A stretch of DNA of 64,000 nucleotides from contig CM060977.1 in NCBI GenBank assembly GCA_030765065.1, forward strand, positions 158,916,052-158,980,051. Reading direction: 5' to 3'. Of this stretch, positions 1-11,220 are shown piece after piece. Each line of letters starts with the position of its first letter. The stretch's first letter is position 1. Under the pieces are notes generated by a model. The model made no database searches. It was given only the letters and a program-made list of their open reading frames with translations, and was not told where the DNA came from. The position numbers and the translations under genes were made by a program. This DNA comes from Deroplatys truncata. Lineage: Eukaryota > Arthropoda > Insecta > Mantodea > Mantidae.

Positions 1-1151
1 GACATGCTTTCACATTATGGCAACGTCGCGAGACAGCAACAATTTTCGTGCGAGGGGTACAGGAAACGGAGACAGTGATTGGTAGAAGAGGCTGTCTACT
101 GTCAGAATTGACTTGAACCAGACTTAGAAATTCATGTATTATTTAACAATACTTTTGCAACAGTCTTTTCCAGCCGGCATGAAAGGGGGCGATGCAAGCA
201 CGAATCGTTAAAATATGACATTAGAGAAGAATTGCATGTAGTATTGTTATTTAAATCCAAAGAATAATTTGAGTGAAATGAGAAATCCGTCACTGATGCG
301 GTGTTGCAGAGTTCCGATAAACATGGCATTCCTTTTGTTGTGCATGCGATAGGTGAAGAATGAAGGGGACGGGGTAGTCGAAGCAGTACCGATGTTTGCC
401 AAAGCTCTGGTTAAATCACAGTGCAGTCTGGTGTTTTGTGCCGTGCAGCATGGCCGTAGCGAATGACAATACACGTATCCGTAAATGATTGATAAGCCAA
501 ATATCTGATTGTTTATGTGAAAAGGAGAGACAAACGCCAAAAAAAAGGAGAGAGAGAGAGAGAGAGAGAAATTTTGGGTTATTTTGCACATTTCTTTTCA
601 TAACGGTGTTATTTCGCGTTTTCGCGATATAGAACTAATGTCGCGTTATTTCACGACTCAGAATGGATATATATGTGGAATTTAAAAATAATTGATTAAA
701 GGTTTTCCTTATTGTTAATTTTCAGCCAATTTCGCGAATTAACTACTTGCGAAAAGTCGGGGTCCCTAACTATGTCTTCCGATTTAAAAGTATTGAAGCT
801 ATTATTAGTTTCCAGATTTTACTTTCTAAGCAGCAGAATAGATTTTTCTGCATAAAGAATGTTTGGGTGGTGTTTATGGTCCTCTCCTCTGGTGAATTCA
901 TATTTACAATTTCTACATTGAACATTAAGAGATCACTAAAAAACCTTCTGCTAGACAATTTAAAACATAAAATTCAAGCTGTGTCTCAATTCTGGAAGAT
1001 AATTTCTATGTATTACTGATATGCCAAAGAGCAAATGCGGTTAACTACTGAAACCCCAAAAACAAGCTGTGCAACACAGATCGGGTTGAGTTGCATATGA
1101 TGGGTTCCTATCTTTGACATCGGATATAGTGCACCACAAAATGATTCTGAG
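1..1151. other. Intronic DNA, no gene seen
   Basis: This stretch lies downstream of the last visible exon of the minus-strand SPTLC2 gene, so it should be intron. It holds a (GA)n tract at about 548-569. At 605-760 there is a cluster of CGCG-containing words (such as TTTCGCG and TCGCGAAA) that is unusual in this CpG-poor neighbourhood. The short open frames on both strands show no recognisable protein. Confidence 0.5.
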
Positions 1152-1162
1152 GAAAATTCAAT

Positions 1163-1444
1163 TGAAATCGAGCGTTTTACTTATGAACGCTCTTTAACTG
1201 CTGTGGTCCTTAGCATCCTCATTCTATATTAGGCATGAAAGACTGGTAATTTTGCTCAGAGGCCTCCTTATCAGGCTTGAGATTCTTTTATGTGCCATAA
1301 ATCTATGACATGGGACCACTGGCTTTACTTCCCTTCTGAAGGAAGCCATGCTAAGGATTTTTACACACAAAAAAAAATTCCATCGCCCTCCGTCGGGTTT
1401 GAACCTCAACCTTGGGAACTAGCACTACACCATGGAGGAAAACA
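1163..1444 (-). mobile_element. tRNA-derived SINE, family S copy 1
   Basis: In minus orientation this copy has a tRNA-like head with a polymerase III B-box (GGTTCAAACCC-like, here degraded), the family body with the GCTTCCTTCGGAAGGGAAGT-like block, and a tail ending near TAAAGAGCGT. The flanks carry an 11-bp direct repeat GAAAATTCAAT at 1152-1162 and 1445-1455, which I take as the target-site duplication. It is diverged from the other copies, so it is an older insertion. Confidence 0.85.
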
Positions 1445-1706
1445 GAAAATTCAATGGCAAGTTATGCAAAACACATGGCCATTGTCTCAAGTGTGTTTTT
1501 ATACCAAAACAAATAGCAGAATTATGGTGTGACATCTCTTACAAACTTTTTACAATATATCTAATGCTCAAAGGAAAAAAAAGGTCCTAAAATATTTCAC
1601 TCAGTATAACATGTAGAACCACTACTTAAGATACAGAAATCTATATTCTTTCCACAATGTATATGGTTTATGGAGTGCTTAAAGCAATTAAACTCTTAAA
1701 AAAAAA

Positions 1707-2548
1707 ATCTGATGTGTTACACTCACATGACTTTCTCTACTCTTGTACAATCTAATTTTACAAACGCCTATTCTCCATATGCTTCAAGTTAATCGAGATA
1801 TCGAGATGTCAATCTTATTGGTAATTTTCTTGTAGATGCAAGGGAAATATCGTAGCTTTTAAGCGATAGTCAAATATTTTAACGCTGGTTGCTATGTTGC
1901 GCATTCCATTCTCTTTGCATGTCCAAGACAAAAAAAATGAATAACGAATTTGAGAAAAAGTGTAAGTATTGGAAAATTTAAGGAAATAACAAGCAATATC
2001 TCGAAAACTGTTCACTCAACAAAAGAAATGTATATGACATAAGTTGTGTATTTTAACGCGATCTACATTTTTTGTGTAGTAAAATTTTGTCTATCTCTTA
2101 TGGTTTACCAGTTATGCAAAAGTCGTTCACAATGAAGAATACGTTTGGAGACATTCCCAGAAAATTCGAGATATACATTTCATTTCTCATGACATTATCT
2201 TAAACATATGATATTTTCATCAAAATCGTTAGAGCCATTTTTGAGAAAATTAAAATTTTCGAAAAATCTTCCATGTAAAGGGTAGTCTGGGGTGGGGGGA
2301 TTTTCTTGAAAACCTTCGTGTCGCATCTCTGGAAGATACTGAACCTAAATACCAAGTTTGGTGTTTATCCGACTGTTCGTTTTTGAGTTATACTGTTCAC
2401 ACGCACGCACACACACACGGACATGTTTCCAAAAATGTTTATTTTGGATTCAGGTCTCAAAACATGTATTTCCGGTGAAATCTCGGTATCGAATTTTTGG
2501 GTGGAATGCAATACTTCCCCTACTTACTATACGTAGTAGAGAAAGTAA
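1707..2548 (+). repeat. Family A repeat, near full-length copy A1
   Basis: This is one of the most complete copies of an AT-rich element of about 840 bp that recurs through the window. The left end reads CTGATG...ACTTTCTCTACT and the right end reads AGTAGAGAAAGT, so the 12-mers ACTTTCTCTACT and AGTAGAGAAAGT form an inverted pair near the ends. Inside are blocks shared with 27990-28788 and 39024-39724, including GTCTATCTCTTATGGTTTAC and CAATACTTCCCCTACTTACT. A (CA)n run at about 2400-2418 interrupts it. Short open frames inside recur between copies but look incidental. I do not recognise a named family. Confidence 0.8.
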
Positions 2549-2639
2549 CAATGTCTATCTCTAAAGATGATTCCAACATATTCCTTTAATCAAAGGTGTT
2601 GAAACAAAACTTTCAATTCATTTGTTTCCAAGAGTTCAA

Positions 2640-2660
2640 CAAAAACAACAACAGCAACAG

Positions 2661-2730
<70 letters not shown>
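2640..2730. repeat. Compound (CAA)n-(TAA)n microsatellite
   Basis: A run of CAA/CAG triplets passes directly into about thirteen TAA triplets and ends at GGGTAAG. It lies in intron sequence of the SPTLC2 gene. Confidence 0.95.
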
Positions 2731-2731
<1 letters not shown>

Positions 2732-3130
2732 GGTAAGTTAAAATACTGCTTGCAGGTTAATTTCTAGCTCAGCTGTAAGAAGTATCATAATATATGTAGA
2801 AAATAAGTTTCATCTTTGTTTCAAAGTTTCTATGACTAAAACTGAAACTTAATATATTTGCCATTTTCCTCCTTATTTTTTAACCCCTTCCCACCTCCCC
2901 ACATCCAACACACATGTGGACAGAAATACTCATGGAGAGATATCTTCTTACATTCTGATATTACAAATCTTTTTACACCAATCTGTAAAATTAACCAGAA
3001 ATATGCTGGTTTTCTGGTTCAGTGCATGATCAGGTGTATTCTTAATTCCCTATGCTGTTATGTATTAAATTAAAAATCATGAACCCACTCAACGAAAATT
3101 CTTATTGAAGTTCTTTTAATAGATACTTAC
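2731..3130. other. Intron sequence 3' of SPTLC2 exon 5
   Basis: AT-rich sequence holding the GTAAGT donor of exon 5 (minus strand, at 3125-3130). The next SPTLC2 exon, whose expected start resembles an NxMxxLEKLL-type sequence, is not recognisable here or further left to base 1, so intron 5 extends beyond the window. Confidence 0.6.
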
Positions 3131-3349
3131 CGTTGTGTGGGAACACCTTTGTAGTTGCCCCTGAGAGGCGCAATCCAAGAATGAGCGAGGCATGGTTCTT
3201 TTCATCACTAAGTACAAGACAACCTTCTGATATAAGACTTGGAAGATTAAGTGCATTTGTTGCAAAGCCCATTCCAAATACTATGGCATCATCAACACCA
3301 AGAAATCTAGCAGTTGTTTTCTCTAGCTCAACAATCAAAGGATGTGTTC
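3131..3349 (-). CDS. SPTLC2: Serine palmitoyltransferase large subunit (SPTLC2-like), exon 5
   Basis: The translated exon reads [20 protein letters not shown], then an [19 protein letters not shown] segment, then [16 protein letters not shown] and ending at VFPHN. This is the start of the large PLP-dependent aminotransferase-fold domain of the alpha-oxoamine synthase family and aligns closely with human SPTLC2, including the GMGFATN and LSDE.NHASL motifs that shape the active site. The acceptor is TTTCAG (minus strand, at 3350-3355) and the donor is G|GTAAGT at 3131/3130. Phases fit exon 4, since G plus GA completes a glycine codon. The exon leaves one base for an exon outside the window. The PLP lysine and later catalytic residues lie in the missing downstream exons. 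Confidence 0.97.
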
Positions 3350-3959
3350 CTGAAACACCAAAAGATCTGCTATTAGACAATGGGATTAAAAACAGAAAGA
3401 TTTACTTCTTAATAAAATAAATGTTGGAACTTCAGAGGAAAGCAATCGATAAAACATTTGACCATTAAGATTTTGCTAAGTCAGAACTGACAGCTAAGAT
3501 TTTTATTTAGTTCACTTCAAGAATTTGTAAAATGAGCACACATTTATTTTTCATAATAACTGCCATTTAACACTTACAATATCATTGTTCAAAAAAAAAA
3601 AAAAAATGTTTGAATAAACATACTTTTTGTCACTTCATTTAACCTTAAAAGTATGGCATTTTTCACATAACTTTGATCAGTGTAAAATTAATTTAAAAAC
3701 CTATAATAGCAATTGCTTAACCTTCTCTTTTGTTATTTATTTTCACAGCAGTATTTATTTATACAAGCACTCCTATTTCTATAAACTCCCTGTTAATCAT
3801 GATAAATATTTTCCAGAAATAGTTTCAATATGTTGTATAGGTGTGCAGGCACAAACAGAAAGCTGGAGCAAATGTCAAAATTTAACTCAAATATGCAAGC
3901 CTTGCTATTGCAACCTTGATGTATCAGCTCATTAGAAACAAATTAATAAAGTTTATCGC
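3350..3959. other. SPTLC2 intron 4, no further gene
   Basis: AT-rich intron sequence with the branch and acceptor region of exon 5 at its left end and a poly-A run at about 3591-3605. I see no coding or repeat structure beyond that. Confidence 0.5.
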
Positions 3960-4128
3960 TTAATAACACGCACACGCGCCCACGCACAGAGAGAGAGAGA
4001 GGTTTCCAAAAATTCTTTATGTGCATTCAGTGCACCTCAAAACATGTATTTCCTATAAAATCTCGGTATCAAATTTTTGGGTGGAATGCAATACTTCCCC
4101 TACTTATTACATGTAGTAGAGAAAGTAA
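3960..4128 (+). repeat. Family A repeat, right-end fragment A2
   Basis: After a CA/GA simple run, this stretch matches the last roughly 120 bp of copy A1: AAAACATGTATTTCC, TCTCGGTATC, GGTGGAATGCAATACTTCCC and AGTAGAGAAAGTAA. The left four-fifths of the element is missing. Confidence 0.8.
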
Positions 4129-5170
4129 AAACATAAGAAAGAAAGAGAGAAAGAAAGAAAGAATTTATAAAAACCTATAGTTTAAGAAGTAATAACATTT
4201 GTTTTTCAAGTCAAAGCCCCAAATATGACCATAGAAGTTAAAGCAGCATATTATATAACACCCTTGTATGTTCAAACAAGCAATATGATATTCAGCTATT
4301 AAAAGAAATAACTTTGAGTTTAGAGTATTCCATGTGCATCGCCCCATTTTTTTTTTATTCATTTACTTGTCTCATGATTTAGATCTACATTGCTTGGTAA
4401 GGGTTACAGCTTTCTCCAAATGCAGTTAAAAATTCTGATGACTGATAATTGGAAAGTTGCATACCTGCCTAAAATGACAACTTTGAAACCTGATATTACA
4501 TAATATGATGTGCATATGGACAGGGTAGATCTAATTGGTTAGCAATAGCACTCCTTAAGAAAAACATGGTACAAAAACTTTTTCACATGCTGAAGCTCAC
4601 CACATACAATGGCTTGGTAATTTAAGGAGCTCTAAAAGGATATAAATCAATTATATTAAAATATATAGAGAGTTGCATATTAAAACATACTCCACTTATG
4701 TCAGATGGTTAAGATCAGTACTGAAGTATGTTTTAATATGTATATATTAAATATGTATATTGCTTCACTTTCAATAGTGCTTAAAATCTTAATAATTTTA
4801 AAACAATTATATACCTGGATTTCCACATATCTACTCCTTGCATTTAATTCCAAAATATCAAATTACATAGGAGTTACAAAATCTAAATCACCTACCGTTC
4901 TTGGACTGAAGGGAAAATATTGTAGGACCCCCACAACAAATAGGTTATATCCAATCCAGGAGTACATGTTTTGGTACAAAAGGAGAATAAGTAAACCTAT
5001 ATATTTGTGGCGATTACTTAAATTACGCTGTGGGAGTGCACAATTCAAAATGTAACTATTAAAGAAATGTTTTCCTAATTACAGAATTTATACAACCCTG
5101 GAGATGAAAAATTTATCTTTAACTGAAAAGGTTTATCTGCAGCCCAAAGTCGATGTGTGAAAAAAAACCA
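4129..5170. other. SPTLC2 intron 4, no gene seen
   Basis: Intron sequence with an imperfect (AAAG)n microsatellite at about 4135-4162. Open frames on both strands are low-complexity and match nothing I know. Confidence 0.5.
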
Positions 5171-5880
5171 AAAATAACTGATGTGTTACATTCTACTCAT
5201 TCTTCTACAAACTATTTTTATAAAAGCTTGTTGTTCTATCTGCTTCTTGTTAATTGAAATGAATTTGCATTACACATTTTGATGCTGGTAACTGGACACT
5301 GTATGGTAAAGCAAGTTTTTTTTTTAAAAAATCAGCTCACTATGTGACGGCTTTGAAATTCTATGCTCTTTCCTTGATCGAGAGAGAGGACAAAACAAAA
5401 AAGAAAGAAAGCTATTTACCACCTGAAAAAAAGCTGTTATGCTGCATTCACATAACTTTCTATACTGTTCTTCAAATAATTCTTATGAAAGCTTTTTCAT
5501 CTATATACTTCTTGTTAATAAAGATAAACTTTCTATACAGTTACACATTTCATTGTAGGTTTAATAATACAGCAAGCTAGTGATCAACTTTTTTAAAAAG
5601 TGGTTCATTATGCCATAGCTTTGAAATTCTATGCTCCTTGTGTGTTCATGATAAAAATGAATAGCAACTTACCAGATAAAAAAGGTCTACATATTTGAAA
5701 ATTCAAACCAATAAAGAATATCTCTGAAATGATTAACGGCAAAAGAAATTTTGACATAAATTCTAAATCTTCAAAATTAGTCAATAAATCCTTTAAAAGA
5801 TCCAAATTTTTTTTTGTGTAGTAAGATTTTGTCAATCTCTTACAGCTTACCAATTTCACAATTTGCCTTAATGAGCTAGA
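5171..5880 (+). repeat. Diverged family A-related repeat, two tandem left ends
   Basis: Two successive stretches, from about 5175 and from about 5436, each begin with a CTGATGTGTTACATTC/TGCATTCACATAACTTTC-like left end of family A. Both follow with the CTTGTTAAT..GATAAACTTT block, so the left end is present twice. The second continues to a GATTTTGTCAATCTCTTACAG block (about 5826-5846) equivalent to 2089-2103 of copy A1. Divergence is high, so limits are approximate. Confidence 0.55.
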
Positions 5881-6404
5881 GCCCTACCCAGGGCAGTACA
5901 TATACAATTTATGGTGGTTGGTGGTAACTAATATAAATAAAGTTTACAGAAACACATTTGTACTAACACAATTTTGTCTCACTTAAATCCACTCTACTGC
6001 AGTGGATATCCTAAATATTGCTTAAATTTCTTTTCAAATATATGCAGCTTTGATACAGTTTTTATTTCATTTGGCAAAGAATTATGAAGCTTGGAAGGTG
6101 TGTAAAATACAGATTGAATGCTACATTTAGTGGAAGCGTTATTAACTGAATACTATTTTGTAGTCTTGCACTATGGTTATGTATTTCAGTATTTATTTTA
6201 ATGTTCAAGTTTAATTTAGTGATTTTATTATAATTATAAATAAAATTGTTAGTCCAAGTTTTATCCTAAGATTTGAGGCTGGGATTTTTGTGACTAAATA
6301 TAATGCAACGTCCTTATTGCTCTCGTCTGTAGTATTTCTAATTAATTTATTACCCTAAAAATATAAGGATTTTTATTCCATAATTAAATACATTAGCCAT
6401 TATT
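5881..6404. other. SPTLC2 intron 4, nothing recognised
   Basis: AT-rich sequence with no open frame of note. It separates two family A-related segments and could be an unrelated insertion between them, but no inverted ends or duplication are visible. Confidence 0.4.
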
Positions 6405-6671
6405 TACTAATTATACAAAAGTCATTCAGAATGAAGAGAACTTCACAGGATATTTGTAGAAAATTCAAGAGATACATTTTATTTATGCAAATATCTTAAA
6501 CATGCGTATTTTAATCAAAATTGTTAGTGGGATTTGTAAGAAAATAAGGAATGATGAAAATTGTTTCATGTTTAGGCATGGGGATTTTCTTGAAAATTTA
6601 TGTTGGATCCTTGGAGGATGCTGAACTTAAAATTATATTGAACCGACTTTTTGTATTTGAGTTATGATGCT

Positions 6672-6721
<50 letters not shown>

Positions 6722-6730
6722 CCTTTTCTA
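6405..6730 (+). repeat. Family A-related repeat fragment A4, ending in (GA)n
   Basis: It shares CAAAAGTCATTCAGAATGAAG, ATCTTAAACAT, ATTTTAATCAAAATTGTTAG and GGGGATTTTCTTGAAAA with copy A1, in the same order. The stretch ends in a CA run and then a roughly 40-bp (AG)n tract (about 6680-6719), at the place where other copies also have a CA-rich microsatellite. Confidence 0.7.
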
Positions 6731-7629
6731 AAATGCTTTTTTTTTTTTGGAACCTAATTTGGTTTAATTGCTGCTGCATTTAAAGCTATTCTTTCATTGC
6801 AAAAACTACGACTGTGCTCAAAATACAATTTTTTCAGAATATCACCAATTCTCTATACACTATATTCTTTTAGCCCTTATGTGCCCACTCTCTAAAGAAA
6901 ATAGCTCTTCAGTATCAGCTAAACAGAGAAGATATGTGGTAATTTGACATGCCTCAGCCTGCATATTCTGGTTAATCTCCAACATGGTCTCAAAATACCT
7001 TAAAGGCAACTTGCCATGCTGAATTCACTTTTAATCTTAGGCTTTGAGTTAACCATACTTATACAGTTAATTTATCTAATGACTTGCTGTTTTATATTGG
7101 CCAAGACTAGAAAGCTAAATCAGATTTGAAATTTTCCATGGAGTAATTATTGGTACTACAATCAAATCCCACATCTTCAGCTTCCTTTCTTAAATTGGAT
7201 TCCATGATGTGATCTTGGAATACAGTAACTCTTCTCACCTGATTCACATCCTGGTGAAATTCCAAGGCTATAAGATATTGTATCTCAAAGAAATTTGGAA
7301 TGTGCAAGTACTTTTAATTCTGTGGTTTTGTTTAACTATTTTTTTTTAAAAAGTCTGCAAACTGAATGAAATAGGTGAAATGAATGCTCAAATCAGCCTG
7401 GTATTCACTGAACTGTAAGTGACCTGACGTTTGTCTTTTCAGGATAAAAGGAGCAACTGAAAACAGGCTCATTCAGGCAACTCACCCTAATAATTGAAAC
7501 ATGGACCTTCCCAACTAGACGGCAGACCTGCTAACTAAAATCGAGCAGGAGGGCAAACAATGATAGGGTTATCATCTTGTTTCACACTGGCCAATGCATG
7601 CTTATGTTGTAAACATTGATCAGATTTGA
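6731..7629. other. SPTLC2 intron 4, nothing recognised
   Basis: Non-coding AT-rich DNA between two family A-related segments. I see no gene, inverted repeat or microsatellite of note. Confidence 0.4.
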
Positions 7630-8377
7630 AAAAAATCTAGTGTTGCATTCACATGACTGTCTACCCACTTTTCTATAAATCATTCTTAAAAATGCTTATT
7701 CTTTTATCTTCTACTTGTTAATCGAGATACACTTTAATACACATTTACGCATATTGTTGTAGATAAGAAGAATAAGGTAGGCTACAGCAATAGTTTTTTT
7801 AAAAAGCAGGTAATGACTTTGAAATTCATTGCTCTCTGCATGATCACGAGAAAAAACAAATAGCAACCTATCACTTTCAAAAAGCGTTAAGTTCAAACCC
7901 GTAACAAAGAATCTCTCTTAAATGATTAATGGCACAAAAGATTTTACTTGACATAAATAGTGTGCTTTAACAAGATCTACATTTTTTTTAGTAAGATTTT
8001 GTCTATCTCTTACAGTTTACCAATTAAACAAAGCTGATTCAGAATATTCGCAGAAAATCCAATGTATACATTTTACTTGTTGTGCAAATATTACAACATA
8101 TGGTAGTTTAATTTACAGCCTTTTTGAGAAAATCAAAAATAATGAATCTATTTTCTGTAAAGGGTAGTTTGGCGTGGAGGATTTCCTTGCATCCTTGGAA
8201 GATGTTGAAATTAGTTTGGTACTTAAAGGTTTTGTTTTGGACATTGTTCACAGACAAATACACAAACACATGGACCTTTTTCTAAAAATGCTTCTTTTGG
8301 AGTCAGGGAATCTTAAAATGTGTATTTCTGGTGAAATTTCAATATTGAATTTTTTGGGTGGAATGCTAGAGAAAGTA
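7630..8377 (+). repeat. Diverged family A-related copy A5
   Basis: Same block order as copy A1 but strongly drifted. It has a CTAGTGTTGCATTCACATGAC left end, CTTGTTAATCGAGATA, AACAAGATCTACATTTTTTTT, TTTTGTCTATCTCTTACAG, GTAGTTTGGCGTGGAGGATT and TTTTTTGGGTGGAATG, and it finishes in GAGAAAGTAAAAA. This looks like an older subfamily than copies A1, A8 and A13. Confidence 0.7.
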
Positions 8378-9042
8378 AAAATTTAATGGCACAGCCGAGA
8401 CTCAAGCCATAGATTTTTGGTTTTCTGTGGCAATGTGTTATCGGTATGATTCTATGGCAAAACCTTCAGAGACAAATTCAGTTATTTATAAATATGATCA
8501 TAAAGGTGACTTGCAATGGTGCAAGTTCTCTAGTTCCAGACCTCTTGTTGAAAAATTATAGGGTCGGTTATTCATCTGTGAACTATATGTGTAGGCTTGG
8601 ACTGAAAAGATCAAAGATCCAGGCTCTGATTGAGGTAGCAGCGTTTTGCCAGAGAAAGAGAAAGCTTGGTAATTCAGCCATGGCAGTGAATTTTTCAAAC
8701 CTGACTTCATTTTCCAACTTTAGTCTACAAATAGCCAGTGCAACAGCTTAAGTAATAAGCAAAGAAACATATTTTAGATATTTCTGAGAAAAAATATGTA
8801 AAGATTGCATACATGGTAGATTTTTCTGCCAAATTGGTATCACTGAAAACATGTTTGTTGTGTACAAAGAATTTTAAAAAAAAGTGTTAATATGCTGTAC
8901 AATAACACTTTTCTGAAAGAGTTCATCAAATTAATTTACGTAACGGTTCAGTAACACATTACCCTTAACATTACAATGTTTTGCTATGTTCCAAGTTTTC
9001 ATAAACAAATATGTTATATGCATGTTGCATGAGGTTCCTTAC
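8378..9042. other. SPTLC2 intron 4, 5' part
   Basis: Intron sequence ending at the exon 4 donor (minus strand GTAAGG at 9037-9042). Open frames on both strands here resemble nothing known and are probably chance. Confidence 0.5.
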
Positions 9043-9188
9043 CTACTTCACGACAAGGGCTACACATAGCAAGTCCATGTTCTTTAATTGCTTCTATAGC
9101 TGCATCAGCGCAAGGTCCCTCTGCTTCCGCAAATCCCAGATAGTTGTAAGATCCCAAGTTCAAACATTTTGTGTATGTTCCAGTGTAC
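9043..9188 (-). CDS. SPTLC2: Serine palmitoyltransferase large subunit (SPTLC2-like), exon 4
   Basis: The exon encodes YTGTYTKCLNLGSYNYLGFA, then the EAEGPCADAAIEAIKEHGLA segment and CSPCREV. The NLGSYNYLGFA motif is the hallmark N-terminal segment of the alpha-oxoamine synthase domain and matches SPTLC2 closely. The acceptor TTTTAG sits at 9189-9194 and the donor G|GTAAGG at 9043/9042 (minus strand). Lengths and phases agree: one base completes the split Glu codon from exon 3, 48 codons follow, and one base passes to exon 5. The usual CSTRxE(I/L)G segment reads CSPCREVG here, a Thr-Arg to Pro-Cys change that I cannot rate as lineage-specific or damaging. Confidence 0.97.
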
Positions 9189-9278
9189 CTAAAAGAATAC
9201 AAAACTGAAAGTTGTAGGACCATCACATTTATTCATCCACAAACTCTTGACCGTCATCCTATGCTTAACCTGAATATA

Positions 9279-10237
9279 CAGGATGAGCCAAAAGACTCCA
9301 AACCGCCTACGCAGTGTTTATCCTGTATGCGTTCTCGGCGCTCGTTGCCGTCTGCCACTATCATAGAAAGGCACAGATGAAACCATACATTTTTAAAACA
9401 ACTTTTAAAGGCTTCACTTACCAACTTTATGAAAAAAGATGCTGAAGCTAGCTACCGTCGTTGTCCATACATTTTTGGCACCTCTTTAGGAAACTATCCA
9501 TCATGACCGATGTCTAATGTTTCTTCAGTAAGAACCGAATGCCATCTTTTAGATTTCTTAGCCTAACACTTCCTGTGGCCTGAAATTTACTGTAAAGTTC
9601 ATGGATTGCTGTACAGCCAGGACCTTTTACACCTGGAAATCTTTCTGCAAATCATACTTTCCTTGGCGAGCTGACCGAGTTAACACATACGAATCATAAA
9701 TAAATACACGCTGTGCAGTAGAAAGCACATAATATACTTTGTGACTAAGTACAGGACAAAATAATAAATAACACTTAATAACTGAACTAATTCACATCAC
9801 CATTAACTCAATACTGCACTTCACACTGCACAGCATGTTATGTTTTTATCATATTTCCACACGTCCAGTGGAAAAATACAGCGCAGCCGGTAATATTGTT
9901 GATAAAATACCCCTTTGGGGTAACTTAAAAACAAAGTGTACAAGACAAACCCACACACCCTGGAAAAATTAAAACAAAATATCCGCCAGGAAATTTCTCA
10001 ACATGAACTACAATGATAGTTTCCTAAAGAGGTGCCAAAAATGTATGGACAACAACGGTGGCCAATTTCAGCATCTCCTTTCGTAACGTTGGTAAGTAAA
10101 GCCTTTAAAAGTAGCTTTAAAAATGTTGTATGGTTTCATCTGCGCCTTTCTACGATAGCGGCAGACGGCAAAGAGCGCTGAGGACGCAGACAGGAAAAAC
10201 ACTGTGCATGCGGTTCAGAGTCTTTTGGCTCACTCTG
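9279..10237. mobile_element. DNA transposon remnant with ~225-bp terminal inverted repeats
   Basis: The left arm (9279 to about 9502) is inverted at the right (about 10008-10237). Both outer ends read CAG(G/A)(A/G)TGAGCCAAAAGACTC and both inner ends read AGGAAACTATC. A TA dinucleotide flanks each end, as expected of Tc1/mariner-type insertion. On the minus strand at about 9500-9720 is a decayed helix-turn-helix remnant (ERFPGVKGPG, YSKFQATGSVRLRNLKDG) of the DUF4817 kind found in insect transposases. No DDE domain remains, so the copy is non-autonomous. It lies in intron 3 of SPTLC2. Confidence 0.85.
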
Positions 10238-10425
10238 TACATGCTGGAACAAATAAATAGCATCATTGTAAGTCAACAAAAGTAATGATGGTCTATGTAT
10301 GTACCCAGTGTTATGACACCCAGTACTGGTGGTTTTATTATTAATTATATTATTATTCTGAAGTGTATAAATAGAAATTATATTATACCTTTGTGGGTTC
10401 AATTACATATGCGGTGCATAACTTA

Positions 10426-11218
10426 TACAGGATTTGTCAATAAGTATTGGGACTGAAATCATAAAAATCAATTCAATGAAGATATTATGTACAGTGAATT
10501 AATATTATTCAAAATATGACCCTCCTGCATCAATATACCACTGCAAGTGCCTTTTCCAATCTTCATACAACCACTGGAAGGTTATTCAGGCACTCTGTCA
10601 AAGCCACTTGGACCGCCTCTGCATCTTGAAAGGACAGCTTTCAGGTTCCTTTTGATCCGAAGGAACAACAAGAAGTCTGGGAGAGACATATCTGTACTGT
10701 AGAGTAGTTGGGACAGCATTGCCTCCCTTACAATTAACAACACATGACTGGGCTCACTGTCATGATGAAGGATCCAGGAACTGGCGATCTCCCTTCAAAA
10801 GCGACAAACCCTAAGCTATATTTTCAACAGTTCACATTGATGTTGGATGTTCACTGTGTTGTTTGTCTACGTCATCTTCCCACAATTTTTTTAAACTTTT
10901 TTTATGCTACTCAAAAACATGCATTCTGGACATGGCTTCACCCTTGTGACCTTCACGAATCATATAAAAATTGTCTTCGCAGCGGACTTGTTTAGTTTAA
11001 TGCAAAATTAGAAAGGCACATGGTTTGCCGTATCTTTACTCTCAATGTGCATATTTTCTCTTCATACACGATCTACACACTCCATAGGCTCAGAGGCAAC
11101 TGAGCCAAGTAGCCTAACTTTCGTGGTGCACCACCATCGATCCAGCCCGAAGAAATCTTTCACCTCTTCATATTGGCCAGAAAAAATAAATTAAGATGCT
11201 TATTTGACAAGCCCTGTA
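10426..11218 (-). mobile_element. Internally deleted mariner-like element
   Basis: The 793-bp element is bounded by TACAGGATTTGTCAATAAG on the left and its imperfect inverse CTTATTTGACAAGCCCTGTA on the right, with a TA duplication at both flanks. Minus-strand translation of the left third gives a frameshifted mariner transposase C-terminus: a LKAVLS-like piece, then WLYEDWKRHLQWYIDAGGSY. The N-terminal helix-turn-helix and most of the DDD catalytic region are absent or unrecognisable. It cannot encode an active enzyme. Confidence 0.85.
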
Positions 11219-11220
11219 TA

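Noticed and set aside
2358-2564. Recurrent short frame (also at 27987-28226 and 38951-39169) as a conserved small protein
   Set aside because: It lies in family A copies and recurs because the repeat does. Other copies break it, and it contains the CA microsatellite.
1-3100. SPTLC2 exon 6 and beyond (PLP-lysine region)
   Set aside because: I searched the minus strand for the expected LEKLL, YSMEG and TKSFG motifs and found none, so the gene must continue outside the window.
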